A stretch of 64,000 nucleotides of DNA from JAAZBV01 sp964460435 (GTDB lineage: Bacteria; Desulfobacterota; DSM-4660; Desulfatiglandales; HGW-15): the NCBI GenBank assembly GCA_964460435.1, contig CAYWRH010000004.1, positions 1 through 64,000 on the forward strand. Reading direction: 5' to 3'. The notes under the pieces are model-generated. The model saw only the letters and a program-made list of their open reading frames with translations, had not been told where the DNA came from and did not search any database. A program made the position numbers and the translations under genes. Shown piece by piece: positions 26,317 to 33,951 of this stretch (positions within the stretch are counted from its first letter, which is position 1; every line of letters starts with the position of its first letter).

Positions 26317-27957
26317 ATGGATTTTAAACGCAATTTGAAATGCAGACCTTTAAGAAGTATCTTTGGCGCAGGGTTGTTTATCCTGGTTCTTGGCTGTCTG
26401 CTGCTGATCAACACTTCATACCTGTTTGCGGAAATCAATGTGTCAAACGATTTCGCCTACACCTATAACAAAATTTCAGGCCCAGGAAAGGATCAGTCAT
26501 CCCTGACCCCAGGATACCGATACCTCGATATCCTTGGTATAAACGGAAATGGGGAGTTCAATGGTTTTGATTATCATTTTAATGTCGGTGCCCAGTTCAC
26601 TGATGACAGACGCACAGACCCACAGACCTTTCTTTTGACAAACCTGAAGGCAGGGCTGACCAATAAAATCCATACCCTTAATCTGGGAGACACCTTTGAA
26701 GCGCTTTCACAGTATGGCCTCAGCACCTCTCTAAAGGGCGGATCATACAGGTTTGGCAAGGCGGACTCAGGCCTTCCTGAATTTACCTTTCTTTACGGAT
26801 ATGCAACTCCTAGGTGGGATAACTTTGAGGGGTTTGGTGATGATCAGATAGATGCCCTTGACAGGGAAATAGTGGGCGGAAAGGTCAGCTATTCCTTTCT
26901 TGATAATCTAAAGGCGGGTTTCAGTGTGGTAAGCTCGGAGGATTCCGACAGGGTATTTGCTACTGACGAACTCTATGACATCATCTCCTATACTCTTGAC
27001 TGGGAGTATAATCCCATACCGGGTCTTACTGTAAGGGGTGAATCATCATTTGCAGATACAACTGTCTCCTACTCCCCTTCAGTTCCTGACCTTGCTATGG
27101 AGGGGTATGCCCATAAGATAACAGCCATCGGTGATGGCGGCCCAAGCAGGGTAACACTGGAGTATGAGAGGATAGCGCCTGATTTCATCACAATCGTTGG
27201 CTCTGCCACATCTGACAGGGAAAAGGCAAAGGGAAGATGGCGTTATAAATTTAACAAGAAGAATACCCTGACAACAGGTTTTTTATGGTACAGGAACAAT
27301 CTTGACAACACAGAGGCAGTAACGAATAACCATTACCGTCCTGAAATGAGCCTTTTAACAAGGGGTATTTTTGGTAGAAAGTATGCCTCAACAGATATCT
27401 CATATAAACTGGATATAACAAAACAGAGTGGTATAGGCACCACCAGGGCGGATCATATTGTGAACCTGAACTACAGGGACAGGTTCGGCATACTGGACAG
27501 CGACAGCAATATAGGCTTTACATCATATGATTACAAGATTGCCCCTCAGCAGAAAAATGTGGAATACACCTATAACACCTCTCTGAGCGCCCGTTTTCAC
27601 CATGACAGTTTTATACTTAAACCAAATCTGAATCTTGGTGTATGGACATCAAGGGAAGAGCTTACAGACCTCTCAGATAAACTCTATGAATACTCCCTTG
27701 GAACAGGGATAGAATTCCCTGCCATCAAGGTCACTTCTGATTTAAAGATAGGCCAGAACAAGCTTGAAAAGGAAGGCGGAGAGGACTCCCTTAAGGGTTT
27801 TGCCCGCCTGAACATCTATTACAGGCCTGAATTTCTATCAGGCTTTAGGTACAGCATGATATTTTTAAGGGCAAATATTAACGATTACAACTATGATGTT
27901 GATGATAACGACTTCAGGGAGACAAGCATCTCTTCAGGACTCAACATACAGTTTTAA
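26317..27957 (+). CDS. Outer-membrane beta-barrel protein
   Basis: A 546-residue protein with a long signal peptide (about 1-39, ends YLFAE) and many alternating aromatic beta-strands, for example YDYKIAPQQKNVEYTYNTSL. It ends in a C-terminal phenylalanine (GLNIQF), the recognition signal for BAM-dependent barrel insertion. The ribosome site is GGGAGG, 5 bases upstream of the ATG. It lies 54 bases after the 1307-residue protein and probably shares its transcript. No known porin family was identified. In context it could be the export pore or surface anchor for the two soluble proteins. Confidence 0.75.
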   Translation: MDFKRNLKCRPLRSIFGAGLFILVLGCLLLINTSYLFAEINVSNDFAYTYNKISGPGKDQSSLTPGYRYLDILGINGNGEFNGFDYHFNVGAQFTDDRRTDPQTFLLTNLKAGLTNKIHTLNLGDTFEALSQYGLSTSLKGGSYRFGKADSGLPEFTFLYGYATPRWDNFEGFGDDQIDALDREIVGGKVSYSFLDNLKAGFSVVSSEDSDRVFATDELYDIISYTLDWEYNPIPGLTVRGESSFADTTVSYSPSVPDLAMEGYAHKITAIGDGGPSRVTLEYERIAPDFITIVGSATSDREKAKGRWRYKFNKKNTLTTGFLWYRNNLDNTEAVTNNHYRPEMSLLTRGIFGRKYASTDISYKLDITKQSGIGTTRADHIVNLNYRDRFGILDSDSNIGFTSYDYKIAPQQKNVEYTYNTSLSARFHHDSFILKPNLNLGVWTSREELTDLSDKLYEYSLGTGIEFPAIKVTSDLKIGQNKLEKEGGEDSLKGFARLNIYYRPEFLSGFRYSMIFLRANINDYNYDVDDNDFRETSISSGLNIQF

Positions 27958-27973
27958 TAGTCGCAGGTGACTA

Positions 27974-28166
27974 ATGAAAAAAAGGCAGCCCAGATTTAAT
28001 CCTCCTGATCCTCGCTTTTTGTGGATGCAGCCACAGTAAGTGGCAGACATTTGGTCAGGAGGAGGGGGCTGGCATTAATAAAAATACCGGAAAAAAGCCT
28101 GTTAGCAGACAAGATGATGATATAAAAATATTCTTACAAATTAGGATTTACATTCCTAATTTGTAA
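27974..28166 (+). pseudogene. Small lipoprotein with a homopolymer frameshift
   Basis: An ATG with AGGTG five bases upstream opens a run of seven A. Read as is, the frame closes after about 17 codons. With one A fewer, the same region reads as a 63-residue lipoprotein beginning MKKGSPDLILLILAFCGCS and ending at the TAA at 28164-28166. The lipobox-like LAFCGC supports the corrected frame. It follows the barrel gene by 16 bases and could be the fourth member of the cassette. It may be a phase-variable gene, a decayed gene or a sequencing error. Confidence 0.45.
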
Positions 28167-28170
28167 GAAT
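28130..28170. repeat. Perfect 17-bp inverted repeat
   Basis: Arms 28130-28146 and 28154-28170 are exact inverted copies around a 7-base loop. The element is AT-rich, overlaps the end of the small lipoprotein frame, and is not followed by a T tract. It lies 45 bases upstream of purM. Confidence 0.75.
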
Positions 28171-28215
28171 TATGAGATCATTCATTATGGCCGAGGAATA
28201 CATTAGGGGTTATAA

Positions 28216-29229
28216 ATGGAATATAGAGTAAATATAGACTTGGCAAACACCACAAAGGCAGAGTTAGCCAGTGTTATTGATGGAAAGGATGATCGTATCC
28301 TTAATCGTGTCGGGGCATTTTCTTCGCTCTTTCTGCTGGATGTAAAAAAATACCAGGAACCCGTGCTCGTGCTTAAAACAGAGGAACCCGGGAGCAAACA
28401 GGTTCTTGCATTTCAGCATGACAGGATTGAGTCTGTCTGTTTTGATATGATCAACCACCTTATTAATGACTGTATTGTCATGGGGGCAGAGCCCCTGGCA
28501 GTTCAGGACCTGGTTATTTGCGGCAAGCTGGAAAAATCTGTTGTTACACGTGTGGTTGCGGCTATTGCCGCTGCCTGCCAGGCACAGGGGTGTGTTCTGA
28601 CTGGTGGTGAAACAACTGAGCAGCCTGATATTGTGCCGGAAAAGACATACATACTTGGCTCAAGCATTGTGGGTGTAGTGGAGCGTGATAAAATCATTGA
28701 TGGCTCAAAAATCAGACCAGGCGATGTTGTTATTGCAATTGGCTCGTCCGGGCCTCACACGAACGGATATACCTTAATCCGGGATCTGTTGGCAAAAAAT
28801 CCGGCCCTGGCAAAGGAACCGGTCGGCAATACAACATTCATTGATGCTGTGCTTGAACCCCACAGGTGCTACTATAATTCGGTCAGGGGTCTGTTCAGCC
28901 ATCTTCTGGGCATGGCACATATCACAGGCGGCGGGATCAGGGAAAATCTTAACCGGATATTGCCAAAGAATGTGGATGCAACTATTGACCTTGAAAAATA
29001 TCAGGTGCCCGAAATCTTCAGGGTGATCCGGAAGGCCTCAAACGCCTCTGTTGACAGTATGCTTCGCACCTTTAATATGGGAGTCGGCCTTACACTGGTC
29101 TTGCGGCCTGAAATGGTGCAGCATGCCCTCACTCACCTTAAGGCATGCGGCGAGCACGCCTATGTTATTGGCCATATAACTAACGGCTCCGGAAAGGTTC
29201 AATGTCATGGCGCTCTATTTAATGATTAA
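28216..29229 (+). CDS. purM: Phosphoribosylformylglycinamidine cyclo-ligase PurM
   Basis: PurM closes the imidazole ring to make AIR in purine synthesis. The 337-residue protein has the ATP-binding GGETTEQPDIV (near 134), SSGPHTNGYTLIRDLL (near 175), AHITGGGIRENLNRILP (near 234) and FNMGVGLTLVL (near 276), all typical of PurM rather than of HypE, ThiL or SelD paralogues. It is slightly short for the family (about 345) and its N-terminal region is divergent. An AGGGG ribosome site precedes the ATG. It stands alone, without purN or other purine genes beside it. Confidence 0.83.
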   Translation: MEYRVNIDLANTTKAELASVIDGKDDRILNRVGAFSSLFLLDVKKYQEPVLVLKTEEPGSKQVLAFQHDRIESVCFDMINHLINDCIVMGAEPLAVQDLVICGKLEKSVVTRVVAAIAAACQAQGCVLTGGETTEQPDIVPEKTYILGSSIVGVVERDKIIDGSKIRPGDVVIAIGSSGPHTNGYTLIRDLLAKNPALAKEPVGNTTFIDAVLEPHRCYYNSVRGLFSHLLGMAHITGGGIRENLNRILPKNVDATIDLEKYQVPEIFRVIRKASNASVDSMLRTFNMGVGLTLVLRPEMVQHALTHLKACGEHAYVIGHITNGSGKVQCHGALFND

Positions 29230-29414
29230 TCCAGAAGGGTAATGTGCCCTACAGGGATTGGCTGCCTTTCTGATTACATTTTGGCTATTGTAATGATGTT
29301 AATACAGACAATTCCAAAGTAAAACAGGTTGATATATAAAAACAGCATGAGTAAGATACCCCTATTCCAGGAACAGTCAGATTGGATAGGCCTTATAATA
29401 AAGGGAGAATAGAA

Positions 29415-30266
29415 ATGTCTGCAATTAAGAAATACAGAAGTTACGGTAAAGAGATTGAAGATATTTTGAGGCTGGATTCATTCACTGTAGCGGTAAAGAT
29501 GATTCAAAATGAAGAGGAGATTCCAGCAGAAGCTGTAAGGCCTAAAAGAGACCGCAATCAGCATATTGCCCAGTGTCAGGCATTCTCCCTGACACGACGC
29601 GAGGGCAAGACCGTGGCAATGCTGAAAGAAGATCACTGGTGCTATGCGCCGGTCATAGGTTATGGTCTGGTTGAACAGCCCGACTTTTTCAAAAAAGGGG
29701 GTTTGTATAATCCTCAATTCGATGAAGACCAGGAAATAAAGGAGGCCCTGGGCGGAACAGGTTCAAAATTTTTAGGCCATTTTCTTGAAAAGCCGGAACT
29801 GGCAAAGAATATGACATTTCCATGCCTAAAGGCCGGAAAATATATCGGGTGTGTCACTGCTCCCCTTAAGAATACCACATTTGAACCGGATGTGATTTTT
29901 ATCTATTCCAACAATGCCCAGCTTAGAAATATCCTGATGGCCATAAAATACAAGGAGGGGGTCCATGTGACCTCTGAATTTGATCCTATAGACTCCTGTA
30001 TCTATTCCCTGGTTCCCCTGATTGAGGGCAAACAAAGCTATATGATTACCATCCCTGATCCGGGCGAACAGGAGCGGGCATTGACTGATGAAAATAAAAT
30101 TATTTTCTCGCTCACAAAAGATAAAGCAAGGATTCTGGTGGAAGGGCTAAGACACTATGATGAGATCAAGCTTGGGTATGTCCATTTAACCAAACTGATG
30201 CAGGCAGATTTCGAACAACCAAAATTCTACACCCTTCTGTTTAAAAGATGGGGGATCATAAAATAG
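29415..30266 (+). CDS. DUF169 family protein
   Basis: A 283-residue member of the DUF169 family, common in anaerobes and methanogens and without a firm function. Conserved stretches include DSFTVAVKM near 20, CQAFSLTRREGKTVAML, HWCYAP near 75 and CLKAGKYIG near 137; several cysteines and the CYAP motif are typical. The ATG at 29415 with AAGGGAG upstream is preferred over an in-frame TTG at 29382. It stands alone between purM and the convergent MetE-like gene. DUF169 proteins are often near redox genes, but nothing of the kind flanks it here. Confidence 0.75.
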   Translation: MSAIKKYRSYGKEIEDILRLDSFTVAVKMIQNEEEIPAEAVRPKRDRNQHIAQCQAFSLTRREGKTVAMLKEDHWCYAPVIGYGLVEQPDFFKKGGLYNPQFDEDQEIKEALGGTGSKFLGHFLEKPELAKNMTFPCLKAGKYIGCVTAPLKNTTFEPDVIFIYSNNAQLRNILMAIKYKEGVHVTSEFDPIDSCIYSLVPLIEGKQSYMITIPDPGEQERALTDENKIIFSLTKDKARILVEGLRHYDEIKLGYVHLTKLMQADFEQPKFYTLLFKRWGIIK

Positions 30267-30426
30267 TGTGCATCGCTGATTATAAAAAGGAATTTCTAAA
30301 GAAATAAAAACAGTAAAGACTGAAAAGCGGGCACATAGAAGGGCGGGTAGGCCTATACAATTCAGAAGCGCCGAACACAAATATTTTAGCTGCACCCTAA
30401 ACCCCTTCAGGCCTAAAAGCACAGCA

Positions 30427-31473
30427 CTACATGGCAGCCCTCATCCTTATAGAAAGTTTTGAAAGAAGGTCAAGGGCCTCTTCTGTGGCCTTTTCTGTCA
30501 TCATACCCATGCCGCAGGCAGGCGTAAGAATAGATGCAGCATAAACAGCCTCTTTAGTAAGCCCGAGGCTCATAAGCCTGTTAAGGCCGGATGATAGTTT
30601 TAAATATAGCTCATCAATACCAGCCTTGCCTGCTTTATCGCCTGTCGGGACTATGCCCCAGGCAATGGCTCCACCACTGCTGATAAAGCGTTCAAGCTGG
30701 TCCGGGTAAAGGAAGAGATAATCCTGGTATGAAAATGCGTCCAGGTTAATAATGTCAGCCCCTGAATCTATAATCATTGACCAGTCGGTGTTGCCGCAGC
30801 AGTGTATCCCGATAATAGCCTCTGATCTTTGCCTCAGATAATCTATAACCTCTCTTAAAATCGCTGTCACCTCATGGCGCCCTATGGGTAAAAATTCAGA
30901 CCCAAAACATGAAAGATATGGCTCATCAATGAAGATGATTGGCCGCTTCCCTCGCTTTTCAAGCTCCTTCACCTGCCACAGGGCCTTTATGGCAATCCCT
31001 TTTGTAAATGCCTCAATGATATCAGGGTATAAAAGTGCAGATTTACCATCCTTATCCTTTATGGCGGCAGCAAAGGTTACAGGGCCTGTTATATGCCCCT
31101 TTATATATTCTCCTGTGCCGGGATTTTCCTTTAAAAAATCGATCATACTATAAAGCCCCCGCGCATAGTCAGGTGCTATTGAAAAATATTCCAGGTCAAA
31201 GGCACGATAATGGCTATAGAACTCAGCTATGCCATTTTCCCTGTTGTCTGGGGATAGAATTACTGCCCCTGTGTTGCTGTTGATATTTATAATGGGGAGC
31301 CCCTCTGTGAACTGGGCAATCATGGACTCAAGGGGGTTTAGTTTTACAAGCTGGGGCCAGAATGGAATATCGGGCAGCAGGTCATTTATTTTCCTGCATG
31401 CATTAATGGCATCTATCCAGGGCACGCTCCCTATGCCGGTTGCCTTGAAATAAAAATCAGGCATAATGTCCAT
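30427..31473 (-). CDS. UROD/MetE-like methyltransferase-fold protein
   Basis: A 348-residue protein of the uroporphyrinogen decarboxylase / cobalamin-independent methionine synthase superfamily. Likely zinc ligands are in IGIHCCGNTDW (near 221-231) and LTPACGMGMM (near 318-327), as in MetE-type enzymes that activate a thiol. ATGIGSVPW near the N-terminus and IFIDEPYLSCFG (near 180) also fit. It lacks the folate-binding N-terminal half of full MetE, so it may use a corrinoid or other methyl carrier (core-MetE or methyltransferase role). It ends the run exbB-exbD-ftsB-TPR and follows the TPR stop by 23 bases. Confidence 0.7.
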   Translation of the reverse strand: MDIMPDFYFKATGIGSVPWIDAINACRKINDLLPDIPFWPQLVKLNPLESMIAQFTEGLPIININSNTGAVILSPDNRENGIAEFYSHYRAFDLEYFSIAPDYARGLYSMIDFLKENPGTGEYIKGHITGPVTFAAAIKDKDGKSALLYPDIIEAFTKGIAIKALWQVKELEKRGKRPIIFIDEPYLSCFGSEFLPIGRHEVTAILREVIDYLRQRSEAIIGIHCCGNTDWSMIIDSGADIINLDAFSYQDYLFLYPDQLERFISSGGAIAWGIVPTGDKAGKAGIDELYLKLSSGLNRLMSLGLTKEAVYAASILTPACGMGMMTEKATEEALDLLSKLSIRMRAAM

Positions 31474-31496
31474 TTATTATACTCTTATAGCCTGAA

Positions 31497-32270
31497 CTAT
31501 CCTGCAGTTGCCCTGCTGCCGGAAAGCTCCCTGATATTTTTGCGCCATGCGTCCAGCACAGATATGATCCTTTCTGTTTTTTGGCGCCTCTCATTAACAG
31601 GCGGGGTCTCTTCAACAACATCATTTATATCCGAAAGGGCTGATATCTCCTTAAAATGTGATGCCGCTACCTCATCATCCGGGTTCATCTCAATTAGCTT
31701 TTCATAGATATCCCTTGCCTCATGAAGCTTTCCCTGGTCAAAATATACCTTGGCAAGGGTGGCTGTAATTATCTCGGGCAGCTCCTGTTCCAGCTCCTGC
31801 ATCCCGGAATCCTCAACCCTGTCGACAGCCTCTAGAGAAGGGGCATCTTCCGGGACTGGCATAGATGCCTTCTCAGGTAGAACTATCCCCTCAAGCTTTG
31901 AAGATGCATCTTTATCATCCGGATAAAAGAGGAGAAAATGGTTGAGGAACAGGGCTGCATCCTCGTTTCGCCCCTGACGCAGGCATATCTCTGCCTGTAA
32001 TTTATATATTTCGGCAAGCCTTTTAATGCCCTCTATGACCCTTTTAGACTCTTCCTCTGCATCAAGGATCTGCCCCTCTTCAAGGTATATCTCTGCCAGG
32101 ATCTTTTTAAAATGGAGGTCATCGGGGAAGCGGGAAACAGCCTTGCGGCACTCCCTTATTGCCAGGTTTTTCCTGCCTCTTGCCCTGAGCAGGGGGATTA
32201 GCAGATGCAGGGTCTCCTGCGAAGGCGAATTCTCAAGTATTTCATTGATGCTGCTTTCCGGGATATCCAT
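31497..32270 (-). CDS. Cytoplasmic TPR protein
   Basis: A 257-residue protein without signal peptide that is built from TPR-like helices. Repeats can be read at about 33-66 (GRKNLAIRECRKAVSRFPDD), about 90-125 (IYKLQAEICLRQGRNEDAAL) and 170-205 (ATLAKVYFDQGKLHEARDIY). An acidic linker lies between. The ATG has GAGGAG seven bases upstream. It lies between ftsB and the MetE-like gene, with short gaps, so it is probably in the same transcript. Function unknown; TPR proteins usually scaffold other proteins. Confidence 0.72.
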   Translation of the reverse strand: MDIPESSINEILENSPSQETLHLLIPLLRARGRKNLAIRECRKAVSRFPDDLHFKKILAEIYLEEGQILDAEEESKRVIEGIKRLAEIYKLQAEICLRQGRNEDAALFLNHFLLFYPDDKDASSKLEGIVLPEKASMPVPEDAPSLEAVDRVEDSGMQELEQELPEIITATLAKVYFDQGKLHEARDIYEKLIEMNPDDEVAASHFKEISALSDINDVVEETPPVNERRQKTERIISVLDAWRKNIRELSGSRATAG

Positions 32271-32296
32271 GGTCTCCTCTCACAGTAATGAAAAGA

Positions 32297-32596
32297 TTAT
32301 TTTTCTTCTTCATTGAATTTGTAGATCACTTCATTTTCCTTTAAAAGGCCAAGCTCTCTCCTTGCTGCCGTCTCAATATAGTCCCTGTCATACTTTAGCC
32401 TCTCTATCTCTACCCGCAGCTCCTCATTGGCCGCTTCAAGCTTTTTGATCCTCTCAAGGTATTCCTGCCGCTCCTTTTCCATGGTATACACCCACTTGAA
32501 ACCACGATCACCGAATGCAAGCCATGACACGACCAGGGTGATTAAAATTATGCCCGGTAAAATTACCCTGAAAAAATTTGTTTTAGGACTTTCCAA
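32297..32596 (-). CDS. ftsB: FtsB/DivIC-type septum formation protein
   Basis: A 99-residue bitopic membrane protein with the FtsB/DivIC layout: a short cytoplasmic end, a transmembrane helix at about 11-29 (VILPGIILITLVVSWLAFG), a coiled coil at about 38-75 with a leucine heptad (RIKKLEAANEELRVEIERLK) and the family motif RDYIETAARRELGLLKENEVIYKF. FtsB joins FtsL and FtsQ in the divisome. The start is TTG with AAGG 5 bases upstream. It lies downstream of exbB/exbD across a repeat. Confidence 0.87.
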   Translation of the reverse strand: MESPKTNFFRVILPGIILITLVVSWLAFGDRGFKWVYTMEKERQEYLERIKKLEAANEELRVEIERLKYDRDYIETAARRELGLLKENEVIYKFNEEEK

Positions 32597-32658
32597 AGTT
32601 GCCTTTTACTTTTAAAGGTTATTAAACCTGATGTATTCGCAAAATTAAAAAATAACAT

Positions 32659-32750
32659 TCACCACAGAGAGCACAGAGGACACTGAGAAATCAATATAAG
32701 TCTCTGTGATCTCTGTGTACTCTGTGGTGAAAAAATCTATTTTATTTACA
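32659..32750. repeat. CACAGAG-rich inverted repeat with conserved tail
   Basis: Arms of about 31 bases (32659-32689 and 32703-32733) rich in CACAGAG are imperfect inverted copies. A 25-base tail (32726-32750) recurs at 49431-49455 with 23 of 25 bases identical, showing a dispersed element. It lies between exbD and ftsB and would form a long hairpin in their transcript. Confidence 0.65.
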
Positions 32751-33165
32751 TCAAATCCTTTGACCGCCACCTTGCCGCAATTATAATGGAATTTATCCCC
32801 GCATTCTTTGCTATATCCATTATTCTAACCACATTGCCGTGGCTCACATCCGCATCCGCCTGAAGCACAAGGTCAAGCACACCCCTCTCCTTTATCTCTC
32901 TATTTAATCTCTGTTCAAGGGCGCTGATATCGATCTTTTCTCCCTCAATATAGATGGCTGCATCCTTGTCTACTGTAATGATAACCCTGTTTTCCGCATC
33001 AGGGTCTTGCGCCTTTTTAGTAATTTTGGGGAGCTTGATCTGCACACCTGCCGCAATATCGTAGTGTGAGGTAACCATGAAAAAGATAAGGAGCAGGAAC
33101 ACAATATCCACAAGGGGCGCAATGCCTATGTTTGCCTCGTCATCCTTTGTTTTTCTGAATTTCAT
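32746..33165 (-). CDS. ExbD/TolR-family biopolymer transport protein
   Basis: A 139-residue bitopic protein of the ExbD/TolR family that, with the adjacent ExbB/TolQ protein, uses the proton gradient to energise envelope processes. The transmembrane helix carries the key Asp in IGIAPLVDIVFLLLIFFMV (Asp near 19). A periplasmic domain with the family fold follows (VIITVDKDAAIYIEGEKI). It starts 17 bases after the exbB stop. There is no tolA, tonB, tolB or pal in the window, so Ton or Tol roles cannot be separated. Confidence 0.92.
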   Translation of the reverse strand: MKFRKTKDDEANIGIAPLVDIVFLLLIFFMVTSHYDIAAGVQIKLPKITKKAQDPDAENRVIITVDKDAAIYIEGEKIDISALEQRLNREIKERGVLDLVLQADADVSHGNVVRIMDIAKNAGINSIIIAARWRSKDLM

Positions 33166-33181
33166 GCTTTTTAGGCCCCTG

Positions 33182-33793
33182 TTAATCCTTTGTGGCTGCG
33201 TTTTCCATTATCTCTATCATCCTGATGGAGCTTTCTTCCATCTCAAATATGAGGGTTTCGGTCCTGTTTTTCAGATACCTGTATGCCACCAGCACCGGTA
33301 TGGCCACACAAAGGCCAGCCGCGGTGGTTATAAGGGCCTCTGCGATCCCGCCTGCAAGAAGGGCCGGATTGCCACTCCCCTGTGAAACCACCTTGAAGGT
33401 CTTGATCATGCCCGATACAGTGCCTAAGAGCCCCAAAAGCGGAGAGAGGTTTGCAATGGTTGAAAGCATGCCCACATTCTTTTCAAGAATAACGCTTTCA
33501 CGGCTGCCACGCTCTTCAATGGCCTCCTTTACAAGCCACATGCCCTTGCTGCTGTTCTTAAGACCTGCAAGAAATATCTTTGCAATGGATGAATCGCTCT
33601 TTTCACAGATATCAAGTGCAGCCGGTATATTCCTTTTTTTAAGCCTGTCCTCTACAAAGGAGACAAGGTCTGCCGGAATAACCGCCTTTTTCCTGAGAAT
33701 CCATAGCCTCTCAATAAAGATCCCGAGCGCAATAATTGAGCACAGGATTATGGGATACATTACAATGCCGCCTTTTATTATAAAATCTATCAC
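33182..33793 (-). CDS. ExbB/TolQ/MotA-family proton channel protein
   Basis: A 203-residue ExbB/TolQ-type protein with three transmembrane segments (about 8-27, 109-135, 146-172). The channel signature is LSPLLGLLGTVSGMIKTF (near 114), and the third helix IAEALITTAAGLCVAIPVLV carries the conserved Thr-Thr residues. It is predicted to make the stator pentamer around ExbD. The start is GTG with GGAG six bases upstream. It heads the leftward run into exbD, ftsB, TPR and MetE-like genes. Confidence 0.93.
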   Translation of the reverse strand: MIDFIIKGGIVMYPIILCSIIALGIFIERLWILRKKAVIPADLVSFVEDRLKKRNIPAALDICEKSDSSIAKIFLAGLKNSSKGMWLVKEAIEERGSRESVILEKNVGMLSTIANLSPLLGLLGTVSGMIKTFKVVSQGSGNPALLAGGIAEALITTAAGLCVAIPVLVAYRYLKNRTETLIFEMEESSIRMIEIMENAATKD

Positions 33794-33951
33794 CTTTTAC
33801 TCCATCAAACAGGGTATGGCCTGAACTTTATATTCAACAGACTTGTTTAATATAAACAATTGATATAATGTAATATACCATATAGTTTATTCATACTCCA
33901 AGTCAAGTAATGACAATCAATTAATGTACTAATCCAGGCAGGTTTTATTAG

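Noticed and set aside
33192..33824. Antisense 210-codon frame opposite exbB
   Set aside because: It mirrors the ExbB/TolQ coding sequence; the opposite strand has clear family motifs and coupling to exbD.
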